A DNA stretch of 64,000 bases, taken from NCBI GenBank assembly GCA_022478985.1, contig JAKSZP010017390.1:41795-105794 (forward strand), in the 5' to 3' direction. A program made the position numbers and the translations under genes. The notes beneath the pieces were generated by a model. It was not told the DNA's origin and did not search any database. It worked only from the letters and a program-made list of their open reading frames with translations. Of the stretch, positions 11,160 to 22,830 are shown one piece after another; positions within the stretch are counted from its first letter, which is position 1, and each line of letters begins with the position of its first letter. The DNA comes from Massospora cicadina. Its lineage: Eukaryota; Entomophthoromycota; Entomophthoromycetes; Entomophthorales; Entomophthoraceae.

Positions 11160-12190
11160 CGCTGAGTTTAACAAAACCCTCTGCTCAACTGGACATTATT
11201 TTTGAGCGCACAAAGTGGTGGGTCATAGAGTATTATGCAAGATGTTGGAATTCTTACGGCTTTAATACTGTTGTGAAAGCATGCACTTTGAAGCAGTAGA
11301 GACCATTTTTTGCTGCCACCAGTGCCAAGTGGAAAAGCCGTTCTACCAGAATACCTCTTACCAGCTGGTAAAACCTCATTTTGCTTGGCACACGGTATCC
11401 ATTGATGACATTAGGCCCTTGCTGACAGGAGCCAACTAATCTAAGTATATCTTGGTGGCAATTGACCATTTGACCAGGTGGGTTGAGGCATGGGACTTAC
11501 AAGATTTGGGGGCAGTTACTGTGGCTAAGTTTGTAATGAAATGTATAATTCAGCGTCACGGCTGCCCTCAGTTTATCCTCACTAACAATGGAACTAATTT
11601 TACCTCTCACATCCTACCCAAGGTCAACGAAATGATAACCATCTGTAGGGTCCTAACAACTCCATATCATCCTGAATCCAATGGAATGGTCAAATGGGTT
11701 AATGGGACCCTGGTGAACATACTATGGTAGTTGGTTACATATAGACCCTCCAATTGGAGTACCCTCCTTTCCACCTCTGTGTTTGCCTTCAATTTCAGCT
11801 TCAACTCAGCAACAGGAAAGAGTCCTTTCCAGTTACTGTATGATTGCACCATGCTCTACCTGCACTTCTCTATGCCTGTATGGAAGGTACCTGCGGAATG
11901 TATCCTTGATGCTACTTGACCACCCTAACAAATATGACGATTAAATTGCAAACTTAAGCTTACTTGTTCATCTTAGCCAAGAAAATTAAAATCAGGGTGC
12001 AATCAGGTATGGCATAGTGGGCTAACACAGTTAAAGGATGGAGATATGGTTCTATTCAACGATCAGCATGGGTTTGGTCATAAGCATAAGCTATATCATA
12101 TCTGGATTAACCCTTTTAAAAAATAGAAAAAATCAGTGTTGAAGCCTATAATATCAAGGACCCTGCGATTAGTCAGATTATTAATTGAGT
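11160..12190 (+). pseudogene. pol: TyA copy 2 integrase
   Basis: The zinc region ends CHQCQVEKPF near 11,320. Then WHTVSIDDIRPLLT keeps the first catalytic Asp. 11452-11730 reads VAIDHLTRWVEAWDLQDLG, ILTNNGTNFTSHILPKVNEM and PYHPESNGMVKWVNGTL. The second catalytic Asp of the DDE triad is Asn and the Glu is Lys. A GPY/F-like C-terminal region follows in short fragments to about 12,190. Copy 3 keeps the Glu but shares the Asn. Confidence 0.82.
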
Positions 12191-12333
12191 GCACGTGAAG
12201 TTCCTTTGGCATATAAACAACAATAGAGCCTATCCCAATAAAAAAGTCAAAACAAAATTTTCTTGTGGGTTATATAAGCTAAGTTTATTTGGTTTTGTTG
12301 CTCAGGTTCTTCCGCTAAGCTGTCTTCATCTCC

Positions 12334-13500
12334 TCACCCTTTCTCAGAACTTTCTGATGAGCCTTGTTCCTTAACCAGTGGGACCCACGTTTCTTCTTTT
12401 GCTGCATTGGGGGTGGTGCAGATTCGCTGGACTCTTAAAGGTTGGTGGTGGGGGCGGAGGCTGCCTTGTTGGGGATGGAGGATTGTTATCCACTCTGGGG
12501 CCGTCATGCCACAAATAGAGGAAAGGATGGGGTGGCAGTACTTGAGGAGGATGGTGGACTGGGGACCCAGGGTAACAGGCAAGGTGGTGATATCTCAGCT
12601 AGTTGATAAAAACAAACCTGCTCTTGCCCCACTAGAAGCAAAGCCTGCAACCACATGCACTGGTGGTCTAGCGAAAACAATGAGTATGTGAGAAGATATG
12701 GCTGGAGTCATAGGGGCTGGCACACAAGAAGGTGAATCCTGGCTCAGGGTAAAATACTGCGCTTAGTGCCAGGCAATCCACGAGGAAGTCCTCCACGATA
12801 GGAGATGCAGTAGGGAAAGAAGCAGCCACTGTAAAAGCTGCTCGTTGGCCCACTCAAGGGACGCCTGGTGACACTCCATCCCTGACCCTAACTTGCCCGC
12901 AGGATGAAAAATATCATGTTGGCAAGGAGTGGCATGACGTGGAGGTATTGGGATGGGTTGGTGGTGCCAAGAGTGTCAAACGCTGCAGCAACCACAGATT
13001 GCATATGATTAACTGGTTAATTTGGAAGTGAACCCCTAGGGACTGGAAGTGGGTAGGAGCATGGGGAAAGGACCCTGACCAGCTGGCTTATCACCCACCG
13101 CATAAAGCATAGCATCCGTTAGACTGACAATGCTATGGGATGAGACTCAGTGGGAGGTGGGAGCACTAAATAGCTGAAGCCATCCGCCTTGAGCTGGGCC
13201 ACTTTTTAAACAAAGGGCCTCTGCTCTGTTCCCCACCCAGCGTAACTAGGTCACTATGTCACTGAAGGGGGTGCACAAGGAAGACAAATGGCCAACAAAT
13301 TTGCGAATGAGCTTCTCCTGGGCCAGAAGGGTCACAGCATCCGCTTTTGCCCTCCTTTATTAGCTGGGGAAAGGGAGAACTGGTGGAGTGGGATGCGGCC
13401 TGGGTTGGCTTGAAATGCGTCAAGTCATAAACAAAAGAAAAATTGAAATTCTTGAGCTTGTGGTTGTTGTTGCATGGTGGGCTGTATTGGGATAATTAAA
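12334..13500 (-). pseudogene. Antisense ORF of TyA copy 2 (unknown product, broken)
   Basis: Opposite to the element's sense strand, between integrase and 3' LTR, the minus strand encodes a protein alignable with the antisense ORF of copy 3. Shared blocks in order: PCNNNHK, then WPFVFLVHPLQ, then VLSPCSYPLPV, then NPSQYLHVMPLLANMI, then APEW followed by PQQ. Two open parts remain (12668-12853 and 12334-12582); stops interrupt the rest. Protein-level agreement in the antisense frame argues that this was a real gene. No family recognised. Confidence 0.65.
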
Positions 13501-13527
13501 GAATGGCGTACAGCTTATTGTCAAGTC

Positions 13528-13536
13528 AAAGGGGGG
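13528..13536 (+). other. Polypurine tract of TyA copy 2
   Basis: The run aaaggggggtaa directly precedes the LTR start at 13540, as aaggggggtaa-type tracts do in copy 3 (27,757-27,765). It primes plus-strand DNA synthesis in this class of element. Confidence 0.7.
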
Positions 13537-13539
13537 TAA

Positions 13540-14104
13540 TGATGAGGTATATATATAATTGGATAATAAGCTAGATTAACCACCAGTGGATCATTGGTTA
13601 ACCATCATGATTAGGCATATATGAGTATTATCAAGCAATCCTATTGATGATAAACAAAGTCAACCTTGGCGGCTAGGAAGAATTATGCAAAATATTCAAT
13701 AAAATCAATCAGGAGATGTCAATAATAGCAAATAATTGGTGAATTTCCTCAAATTAGGCAATTGTGAATTTAATGAATGTAGACTCTGTCAGACCAATGA
13801 GAATATGGTAGAATGAATAGTCTAAACAAAACGGTTGGTATTGTCAAGATCACTAAAATATAAGTGATATGAGGGGGTTGAATGGGATATTTGTTAATAG
13901 GAAGAGAAGGAGATTAGTACTAGGAGCTGTGTAATAGAATATAAGAAAATAAAGTGTTGTAGCAGAAGAAATTGCTTTGGGTTTTATTATATTTATTAAG
14001 TTATCTTGGGACCAATGATCTCCATATCATACATTCTTTTCTCAGTGGGATTGACCCTGTGTGACCCCTTTGGCGTATCTCTGATAATTGCCAAAGTTAT
14101 ACCA
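13540..14104 (+). repeat. 3' LTR of TyA copy 2 (about 565 bp)
   Basis: Starts TGATGAGGTATATATATAAT after the purine tract. It shares the internal landmarks of the copy 3 LTR: an attgct...gttttatta block, the motif cagtggg...ccctgtg, and the end gataattgccaaagttatacca. The final bases are uncertain by one or two positions because the flank repeats cca. Confidence 0.75.
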
Positions 14105-14178
14105 CCAGGTCTTATCCTCCTTTCTAATTATTTTGAACCCCCTTAATTGATACAGTATCATCCCAGGTCAGTCCGCCT
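14105..14178 (+). mobile_element. 3' fragment of a SINE (family S2)
   Basis: From ccaggtcttatcctcc to the tail atcccaggtcagtccgcctc plus aaataaaa it matches the last 75 bp of the S2 SINE at 47,094-47,341. The 5' part is missing because TyA copy 2 abuts it. The A-rich sequence after the tail is compatible with a SINE 3' end. Confidence 0.65.
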
Positions 14179-15682
14179 CAAATAAAATTAAAAAAAAATA
14201 AAAATAAAAAATAGCAATAAATAAAACTATAGAACATAGCATGAAATGCATGATGTTGTCTTAATTTATCATTTAATATTTTGTACATCAAAATATAAAA
14301 AGAATAAATAAAATTTAAATAATCAAAAATGCCCTTATAACCAATAATGAATATTACACCTAATGCAAGATTACCTTAGTTGTACTATATGTATAAATAG
14401 GATTTCACATAATTTCATTTTTTAATAATTTTTCAAAACTTTTCTTACAAATTCATTCTTCATTCGCATAGACATTTATAATGTTTAAGTGCATTAATGT
14501 AGGAAATTTCCAGTAATGCAGTGGCTTTCTTTATAGTCATGCCGTTGTTAAACACCTTGATAATCAACAATTAGCATCTATCATTATCTATCAAACAATT
14601 TTTCTTAATTCATAATTTACTTTTTTCTGTTCTAAATTTGGCGTTTCTAGGGTGGAAAATATTAAAATTATAAAAAAAAATAAAGCATAAAAACTATGTG
14701 AAAAATAGAGAAAATTATGTGAAACTCTATAGTAGAAACTAGTAACTTAATCAGTCAAACTTCATCTATGATAGCAGTAATAGGTTTGACCTAACCCCAC
14801 CTCTAGTATGATTATATTTTTTGAATAAATGAATTGATTGAATTAAATCAATGTATCACTGCCAACCACTCAGACTCTGAACCCCACAATTAAAAGTTTG
14901 ATATAGTAGTTGTCAATAAGATTTTTATAAATTTTACAAAATCATTACCTTTATAGTTAAGAAATTTAACTAATAAACTGATTTGAATTGATTTAGTTGT
15001 TAACATATTGATAGACACATATTTTTTAATTTTTGTCAAAGACACTGTATATTGATCCATTAAACAGATTTTAATCCTTTGACCAAATATACTGTGTCAT
15101 TGATCCAGTAAAGTTTAATTTAAAACCACTTACCAAAATTATTGTCATTATCAAATCAAATTAATTCACCACTTACCATTAAGTAAAATCATTGGAGCTA
15201 TAATCAAACAAATTCCTTCTGCTTAGCAAAACCATTAATTTTCCTTATAAACCAATTTTTACACCAGTCCTTATAATCTCATCATTACATATCAAGGTCA
15301 TATATCAGAAATGCACCAAAAAATGTCTAATAAATTACCACCAAAAGTCATATATCATGTCACATCATTGGAGTTTGGAAAAAATATAAACCCATGCTTG
15401 TTTTTAGCTTAAATAATATAAATATTACATATAATAAAGCAAATAATCAAACAAATTATAATTCTAAACATTGCTGGGTAACTTGGTCTGGCACTTGAAT
15501 TAAACGTGAAGCTGCACTACCTGCTAGTTATAGATAAACTACCAAACAGCTTAGCTAAATACTTTATCATACCAAATCAGCTAATTACCAACAGCTTGGT
15601 AAACTCAAGATAATTTTATCAAATCAGCCAAAAACCACTAACCACTATCTAAAGCTAATTACCTATTAAATCAACCAATTAC
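14179..15682. other. AT-rich filler without recognisable genes
   Basis: Very AT-rich sequence with many homopolymer runs and no open frame of note. From about 15,100 to 15,682 it contains degenerate copies of the dispersed tract repeat (atcaaccaa, accac, ccaaaacc elements) better seen at 46,230-46,470. TyC is inserted in this tract at 15,683. Confidence 0.6.
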
Positions 15683-16786
15683 TGTTGGACTTTTGTGGTT
15701 GACCCAAAATAAACCCTTCAACAACCAACATATTAGCCCAATTATCATCCAAATACTCAAGATAATACTATAATTCTCAACTTAAAGTCTATTACAATTA
15801 CACAGCTTGGGGTTAAATATTTCAACTTCAACTCAATTAATTATTATTATATCAAAAGCTTGGAACAAATACGCTTGCACATTCAGGCTGATTATCACAG
15901 CAAACATATTTTTACAATTGGTATCAACTAATCAGGAACAATACCAAATATTCAGCATAAGAAATCATTTGGGATCAACCCAAAGATAACGTCTAAAAAC
16001 CCATATACAAATAGACAGACATAACGTTATCAATATCCCATCCTTAGGGCAAAATTTGTATGTCAATACTTATAATTGGCACAATAGCACTTGCACATGG
16101 AACGCCCAAATGGGAGTACCTAGTGCTATCAAGAGAGTCTTGTTGACATCCTGTTTTAGGGGTGTGTCATTTACTTCAATCATGTCAAACTTTCACAGAA
16201 GATTGTTTAATCAGCAGTATGACAAAATCCAAATTGAGATGATAATAGGACAATTGTTCACATTTTTATTGCAACTTTTGTCCCTGAAATCCTCCAAAAT
16301 ATGAGAGTATTTGTCACCAATAAACCTAACAATAATTCATAATCTTATCAGTTCAATGGCTGACTAAGGTGAATATATTTTGTTAAAATTCATGCTTTTT
16401 TGTGGCCATGAGATGCCCTAGAGGTATAAATACTGACGCCTGCACTAATGAATAATCATCAAATAATATAGTCTTAATAAAGATTATTTTATTTAATCTC
16501 TTTACTGGTTTTCCTCTGAAGTCTCTTGTAGAGTGTGTTGGCAAGCTGAAATCCCATAATCCACAGCTTGTAACTTTACCTACCTCAGAAGAAGTTCCCA
16601 ATTACAAATGGAAAATTTTGCCCAATATTGACCAGAAGAGTCAGTGTTAACTAAATAGCCTAGTGAGTTTCCAAACGGTTAAAATATCATAAGCCACAGG
16701 CAAACTTGAGGATCATTTGGCCAAACTTTGACTCATTTAATCATGCAGGATCTAAATTATCAAGCTAGCAACCCTTAGATATAACA
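15683..16786 (+). repeat. 5' LTR of TyC (1.1 kb)
   Basis: Starts TGTTGGACTTTTGTGGTTGA and ends GATATAACA two bases before the primer site. It matches the 3' LTR over its length (landmarks: caactaatcaggaacaatac, gggagtacctagtgctatca, aagcttgtaactttgcctgcc-like end region). Visible divergence between the two LTRs, well over ten percent by eye, implies an old insertion. Confidence 0.88.
16425..16481 (+). promoter_or_regulatory. TATA box and polyadenylation signal in the TyC 5' LTR
   Basis: TATAAATA at 16,425-16,432 and AATAAA at 16,476-16,481 lie 50 bp apart, the usual U3/R arrangement of an LTR. In the 3' LTR the TATA box has decayed to TATTATAA while the AATAAA survives near 37,494. Transcription start is inferred, not seen. 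Confidence 0.5.
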
Positions 16787-16788
16787 AC

Positions 16789-16799
16789 TGGTGCTCACT
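16789..16799 (+). other. Primer-binding site of TyC
   Basis: TGGTGCTCACT follows the LTR end after a two-base spacer. The following bases diverge from the ACAGG seen in other elements, so pairing with the primer tRNA would be limited to about 11 nt in this copy. Confidence 0.7.
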
Positions 16800-16822
16800 C
16801 AAAATTGGTGACACTCTCTGAG

Positions 16823-19317
16823 ATGGACTTACACAACCAGTTTCTGGTAGATTTGGCCAGATGTGAAAGTGACAATGAGATGGAATCTAGTGACAAGAAA
16901 ATATCAGATTATTTTAATACTAGCCATCAAGGCTCTGATGCAGGTACCTCCAAATCCCTGGATCTTATCACTATGTGGGGAGCTCATGTAGATACAACAG
17001 GCCTGATTGACATTACATCTGAAAGCGTAAAAGCTATGCTGGAAACTCTATATCAGGGCTTTAGAATTGGAAGTTTACAAATCTACACCTCCTTTGGCCT
17101 GTTCTGTTATTTTATGGATCAGGCGCTCAAAATGGAGATATACATGAAGTAATGCAATGCAACCATGGAATCTCTTGCCAAACGTCTCACAGACAGTCAA
17201 GCAACTAAAGAATTCCTGGTTAACTTTGTCCAACCCGCAATTAAGCATACCTAGTGAACTCTTGCTAAACAAAGTCTGGAACTCACAGAAATCTAACATG
17301 TGCAAGGGGAGGAGCAATCTTCCCAAAATGCTCTACTGGATAAATTAATCTTCTAGTTTTGATGAAGTCCAAAAATTATTGTAAATACTATGGGACTTGC
17401 CAATGAAGATCATGGGAGATTAAACACACTCAGGGAGCTATTGAATGAAGGAGTCCTAAAGATAGCCGCAGAAGTTCTTGCTCACCATGAGTTATTGCAT
17501 GAATGGGTACAAAACATGGATACCCGCTGTCAAAAACTGGAAACACATTCTGATTTCCTATTATCTCAGTTGGAATAACTCACCATACATGCCACTTTGG
17601 GCTGAAGAAATTACCTGGACTTAAATACAAATCATGATGATTTCAAGAATTATGTTCAGGCCAAGCTGGATTTATGAACAAAAACATCAAAGACCTTGCA
17701 TCAAAACTAGCTGTCCCAAAATAGGGATGAGGATGTGCCTTGATCAAAGAGGAATTTTCAAAAGTTTGGACTGTTGTGTAAAAATTGCAGGCCAGAAATA
17801 CTTTTTACTCAGAAGAATTGGAAGCTCAGAATGCAATTATCAACTGCAAAAAATAAGTAGACAATATGGCCAAAGATATTAAAAGCTTAACGTCCAATCA
17901 AGCTTTATTCAAAAAGGGGTATGACAACCTTAAAAACTAATTTGATTCCTCAAAAAGCAAAGCTGCCAGTGCTCACCCAGACTTTACAAAAGTGAAATGG
18001 AAAAAAGCTATGCCCATTTGGCCAAAAACAGTTTGGGAAAATAACTAAGGGCCAAATTGAGCATTAGAATTCAGTAGTTTGGATTAATATAATGAAATTG
18101 AATCATCAGTAATTGACACTAATGAAGAAACCAATTTTTAAACATCCATCCTATGCCTAGGGTTCTGGAATCAATTCCTGACACTGGATACTCTTCCAAT
18201 AAGAAAGAGGGCCAATTCTATGTGAATATACCCCAAGATGTTTAAGAAAAAGACAATTTCTATGCCTGAAACAGGGCGAGAAGACTTTAAATCATTAAAC
18301 TTACCAAAGTTTGATAAGGATGGTAACGTTCACTCTTTACTCAAACCAATTGAAAAACAATGCAGGAAACATCAGACCATGCAAAAGGATCAGCACTGAT
18401 CAACTCACTTAATGCCCATAACTGTGACCTCATTATGCCCTATTTGGGCGACGATTTGTCCTATATGGATGCCAAATTTGCAGTGACAACAGTTTGGAGG
18501 TCTGGGAAATTAGAAGCACAAATAAGAGAGCTTCTTAATATTAAAATTAATCAGAATGAGACTATTAAGGACTTTTCAGACAGATTTTTCCATGAGGCAT
18601 CAAGTCTTGCTTAGGTGTAAAGCAATTGATAAGTTTGATGCTAAGATCTCAATGGAACACGCAGTCATGTTCTATAGTTGATTTCACCATGTCATGATAC
18701 CTACATTTAATGGAGAAATGGAAACCCAAGAGCTTAACTAATTATTTGAGAAACTGTTCCCATAGTTTTGATACACCTAATTGGCCCAAAAATCAGCAAA
18801 AATTTTGATCTTCAGGACCAAAAAGCAACATTATGTCTGACCAGGGGAAAAATATAAACTATGAACCAAAAATCGATCAAAAGCAGCAAACAGGTCCGAT
18901 TACATGCCACAACTGTGGTCAAAAGGGGAATTTTGCTAGCCAATGCTACAGATGGTCCAACAAAAAGCCTGGGGTCAACGTTGCTATAGAAATTAACAGT
19001 GACAGCAAGACGGAAAAAGAGCAGGTGGAGTAGAGGAGGAAAGCTCTAACTCCACTAATGTTCAAACCCTTCCATCTGACTCTGAAAAATCTTTAGGGGC
19101 TGAAGATGTCGCCAAAGATAACCTTTACCATATTGTGGCCAATGATGTCATGATGGTCATTACTCAGGACTCAGCAAAAGCAACCAAACCCTTGAAAATC
19201 ATCAAAGAAGCACAAGCAGAGGTATCAAAACCTTATGCAAAACAGATTATTGATCAGGGTTTAAACTCCAACCTGGATGTTCAACTGACCTACCTTTGCT
19301 TAACAATGTACAAGTAG
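16823..19317 (+). pseudogene. gag: TyC gag
   Basis: I chose the ATG at 16823, 24 nt past the primer site, giving MDLHNQFLVDLARCESDNEM and about 110 codons before a stop. Coiled-coil-like segments follow (ATMESLAKRLTDSQATKEFL; 17390-17578 LRELLNEGVLKIAAEVLAHH). The gag domain is at 18360-18614 (IRELLNIKINQNETIKDFSD). The zinc knuckle at 18905-18946 reads C-H-N-C-G-Q-K-G-N-F-A-S-Q-C, with the zinc-binding His changed to Asn. A spacer (19135-19317) leads to protease. At least seven breaks. Confidence 0.78.
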
Positions 19318-19329
19318 CCATTCCCATGA

Positions 19330-19913
19330 AGACCTTAGCAGATAACTTCCCAGATATTTTCTCAAGTCGGAAATCACACCTGGAATAGGGCAGCAGTCAC
19401 AGTATTTACACAATAAATAACTCTGAAAACTACTCTGAATGTACTTATGTAGATATAGCAGTAAACAAGGTGTGAGTTCAGGCTGATTGTCAATAAGTGG
19501 TGCTCATATCAATATAGTCAGCACAAAGTTTGTTAAAAAGTTGAAAATGCGCCCAATGTTGCCCACTGTCAGGAATATGGTACAGCTGGAGCACATACAA
19601 CTAAATCACTGGTTAGATACAGTACCCTACCTCTCAGATTCAGATCTATTGTAGTGACAGCACCTGCAATAGTGTTGCCAAATTTAAACTATGATATATA
19701 TAATTGGGACTGAAATCCTAAAGAGATATGGAGTATTTTACCAATCATATGGATGATATTCTCACCATTCTTAGCCAGGCTATCTTGCTTTACTATAACT
19801 GTGATAGGGCAGTTGAGAAAAAGTAACACAGTCTATTCATAAATCTGGCCTACAAAGATGGAATAGTCCCAATTGAGTATGTCAAAGCGCAGTCAAAGAT
19901 AAAAAAACACTAC
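19330..19913 (+). pseudogene. pol: TyC protease region, interrupted by TyA copy 3
   Basis: Near 19,487-19,550 the sequence reads as a retropepsin loop with damage: V-N, one extra base, then SGAHINIVSTKFVKKLKM. An ancestral DTG would need the first Asp and Thr restored and the extra base removed. Downstream, the flap region (VTAPAIVLPNLNYDIYNWD-like) is present to about 19,710. Reading resumes after the guest element at 28,382. Confidence 0.65.
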
Positions 19914-19918
19914 CCACC

Positions 19919-20528
19919 TGTCACATATCTATATGAATGGACGACAAGCCACAATTATGACCAATGAATCATTGAGGAATTTTGCCAAAGATTCAATGGG
20001 CAGAATCTGCTGAGGATGTTTCAGAGCTATAAGTATTCAATCGCCTTAGGATGAGGCGATAATGGGTTATAATGGGTCATATCAGATTTCCTTCAAAATA
20101 GGACAATAAAACTGATGTTGACATTTGACAAAAGATAATTTGGATTGCCTCAAATCAGGGGATACAAAATTAATGAACAACAAGCTGAAAAAATGAGAAT
20201 ATGGAAAAACAAATAAACTAATGCAAAAGAGTCGGTACCAATGAGGTTGCTGGGATATCAGCAAAAGAAGAGAATTGACAGGAGGAGGTTTTTAGAGAGT
20301 AAAGAAGAAGGAAGTAAGAGGAAGCGGACTATAAGAGATCCGCCGATTTTTTATATAAAAATAAAAAGTGTTTTGGGGGAAATTGCTCCTGTTTTATCAT
20401 AAATTATTTTTTTACAAGAGTTCTGAGGAACTGGCAATTGTCATATAATCTGTTCCAATTGTTCAGTGGGCGTAACCCTGTGTAAAAAACCCTTTGGCAG
20501 ATATATAGGGAATCGCCAAAACTCAACA
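19919..20528 (+). repeat. 5' LTR of TyA copy 3 (610 bp)
   Basis: TGTCACATATCTATATGAAT to ATCGCCAAAACTCAACA. Nearly collinear with the 3' LTR. A possible TATA element (tttatataaaaataaa) lies near 20,350-20,365, followed by gggggaaattgctcctg and a T-rich stretch. Confidence 0.92.
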
Positions 20529-20529
20529 G

Positions 20530-20546
20530 TGGCGAACACAACAGGG
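20530..20546 (+). other. Primer-binding site of TyA copy 3
   Basis: TGGCGAACACAACAGGG one base after the LTR end. Compared with copy 1 it differs at scattered positions but keeps the CAC and ACAGGGG core, so it looks like a mutated form of the same site rather than a different primer. Confidence 0.65.
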
Positions 20547-20571
20547 GAGCCCATTGATCAATAACAATATT

Positions 20572-21650
20572 ATGAAAACTCAGTCATCAGCTATGTCGCA
20601 TTCAGGTTGCTTTGATAAGGAATCTGCATGACATGCTGGTCCTGTTGCATATGAGGAGCTGAAACTTGCATTTGATACTGTGCTCAAACAACAAGATGAG
20701 TTGCTTCAGGAGGTTAACAGTGATAAGCTACCCCATTTGATCACGAAGGAAATATATTCATGGGTTCTTTCAACAATTTATGTTTGCAACTGAAGGAACT
20801 TCAGAAGGCAGATGGCAAAACTATTGATCTCCTCCTTGGATGTTGGGAGTGCTGATCAAGTCATTTGTTACCTTTCAGATATTTCCGTTTCATACAAGAA
20901 GTTAAGGAGATGGTGCTGCAGTTGTTTGGCAGAACTGCAAAGATGTCTCAGCAAAAAGCTAAGTTCTTGACCATCAGTTTTCAGCGAAATGAGACCCTCA
21001 CCACATTTACTGAGTGATTTTTAATGGAAGCTCACATGATGTTGGGGCAGGGAATTTATCTGAAGTTGATGTGTGCATTGCAATGGCCTCGGCGGTGAAG
21101 CCATACCCTGAACTTTACAATGTCATGGCCCTGTTGTTGAGGACGATGTACCTATTCTTAAACTTGTTCAGTTTGTACATTGCTTAGCTGTAATTTTCCC
21201 TTCATCCAATATCAAACAGACTCACATGGTCGCTGTTGTCAACCCTAATCATGTGTGGGGAATCAACCAGTCAGTGTGGGTTCCATCAGGTTACTCACCG
21301 CAGTCCAACATTCAGTCCATAACTACTGATCAACATCTGGCCAAATACCACTTTGGCCCTAAATATGCTGACCAATAGCAGTCATTCTACTGATGTGGGT
21401 TCAGTTATTCCGATCCTCTTCAGGACAATCTTCCAAGTGGGCCAACTTATATTCAGCACAGACGTAGGTCCTATGGGGTACGTTGTTTTACATGTGGTCA
21501 CCCCAGGTACATGGGATGATGGTGCCTCAATCAACGGATCCCTCCAGTACAATGGGATCAATGTTATCAGGGAAAAGTCAGAGCGGAGTAGAGATGGGAC
21601 TCTCTACTTCCACTATCTCAAATTCAAACGTCCCACCTGAATCTACTGTA
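20572..21650 (+). pseudogene. gag: TyA copy 3 gag, N-terminally shortened
   Basis: Start at ATG 20572 (MKTQSSAMSHSGCFDKESA, then a stop), then AYEELKLAFDTVLKQQDELL, a short coiled coil. The capsid part (LLISSLDVGSADQVICYLSD) aligns with LLLSTLDVESADKVTCYLPN of copy 1. The zinc knuckle at 21483-21524 reads C-F-T-C-G-H-P-R-Y-M-G-stop-W-C: the binding His is Tyr and a stop sits inside. The large coiled-coil region of copy 1 (4183-4548) has no counterpart here. Confidence 0.75.
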
Positions 21651-21659
21651 TTAATTTCA

Positions 21660-22830
21660 GCAGAAGCCTCCCAGTATGACGATACATTCCTCTACCAACA
21701 GCTGGTTGGGGGAGTAAATGTGCTGACCCAAGCACAAAAACCAAAGAAATGGCGGACAAAGGATCTCCAGAGCGGCCAAAGCCTTACGCTTGTCAGATGT
21801 TTGACCAAAGTCCGTCAGACCAGTTAGAACTGTTTGCAGATGCTTTGTCCCTGAGAGGAGTATATGTCGCCCTTCCAGTGGACGCTATTGTAACACATTA
21901 CCCTAAAATTGGCGTGGGTATTATGAGTTTCCTGGGAAAACATGAATCACTGAATGTACATGTAGTAAATAGCTGGCATTTATCTTACTCAAAGTGCACT
22001 TACTGTGACATTGTGGTAGCCAAAACCGAGTACAAGCTATAATTGATATGGGCACTCCTGTTAACATTGTCTCCACTAAATTGGTGGTGAAGTTGTCTTT
22101 AAAACCTGACATAGACCATCTGGATGGTGTATGGGACCGCTGGAGCAGAAACCACGGTCTCTGAGGGAGCGTATAGCGCGCTTCCCTTGTGGTTTGGATC
22201 CATTGTTGTTGTGGCTCCAGCAGAGTTATTACCAAATAGCAACTACAATCTGTTGATTGGGACTGCCTTTATGTGACACTATGGGACTGTTGTTGACATG
22301 ATGGAAGAGACCCTAGCCATTTTGGGACAGCGGATCCCAATGTATTTAACCTCCAGAGGAGTGCCAAAAGCTCAGTGCATATGTGACAGATCAACCTTAC
22401 ATATAGTGACGAGGTGATTTTGGTTCACTACCATCAACTAAAGAGCAAGACCAGAGCTCTCCCCTAGCAGATATGCAATTATTGAGGGCTTTTGCTAAGA
22501 GCTGCTGGGCCTATATCCATCTCCTCTGGACACCAAGTAATAGTAGACACTGAGTTAGAGGTGGAAGTGCCAGCTGGGCTCTATGGGGAGATCATTGGGC
22601 TCTTATCAGCAATCATGGCTTGAGCCCCACGTGGCTCCAGGCATCATACTTCCAGGCCATGAAGAGATCAAGGCATTGATAGAAAATCTTCATTCTAGAT
22701 CAATTAGAATCTACTGGTATCAGATTATAGCGTATCTACATCTGAACCCAGTTGAGGAGGTAAACCAGGTTTACAAGTTTGGTTCTCTGGATGAATTTGG
22801 TCTGCCATTGAACCGCATCCTGGTGTAATG
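21660..22830 (+). pseudogene. pol: TyA copy 3 gag-pol spacer and protease
   Basis: The spacer 21749-22042 (LFADALSLRGVYVALPVDAI) aligns with 2703-2981 of copy 1. The protease loop at 22,039-22,080 reads AIIDMGTPVNIVSTKLVVKL. DTG is changed to DMG (codon ATG at 22048-22050), the same change as in copy 1. The flap and second half continue in shifting frames to about 22,400, and a linker to the reverse transcriptase ends about 22,830. Confidence 0.7.

Larger units (their letters stand above)
8881..14104 (+). mobile_element. Ty3/gypsy element TyA copy 2, 3' part
   Basis: Collinear with TyA copy 3 (about 22,110-28,376): end of protease, reverse transcriptase, RNase H, integrase, antisense ORF region, purine tract (13,528-13,536) and 3' LTR (13,540-14,104). 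The left part was cut by TyB and should lie beyond the left edge. Its right flank is the 3' end of a SINE (S2 family), so it appears to have inserted into a SINE. Confidence 0.85.

Noticed and set aside
14179..15682. Solo LTR or gene in the AT-rich filler
   Set aside because: No paired ends, no open frame and no match elsewhere in the window apart from R1 blocks.
19494..19505. A second primer site in TyC (agtggtgctcat)
   Set aside because: It falls in the protease active-site codons (SGAH) and is coincidental.
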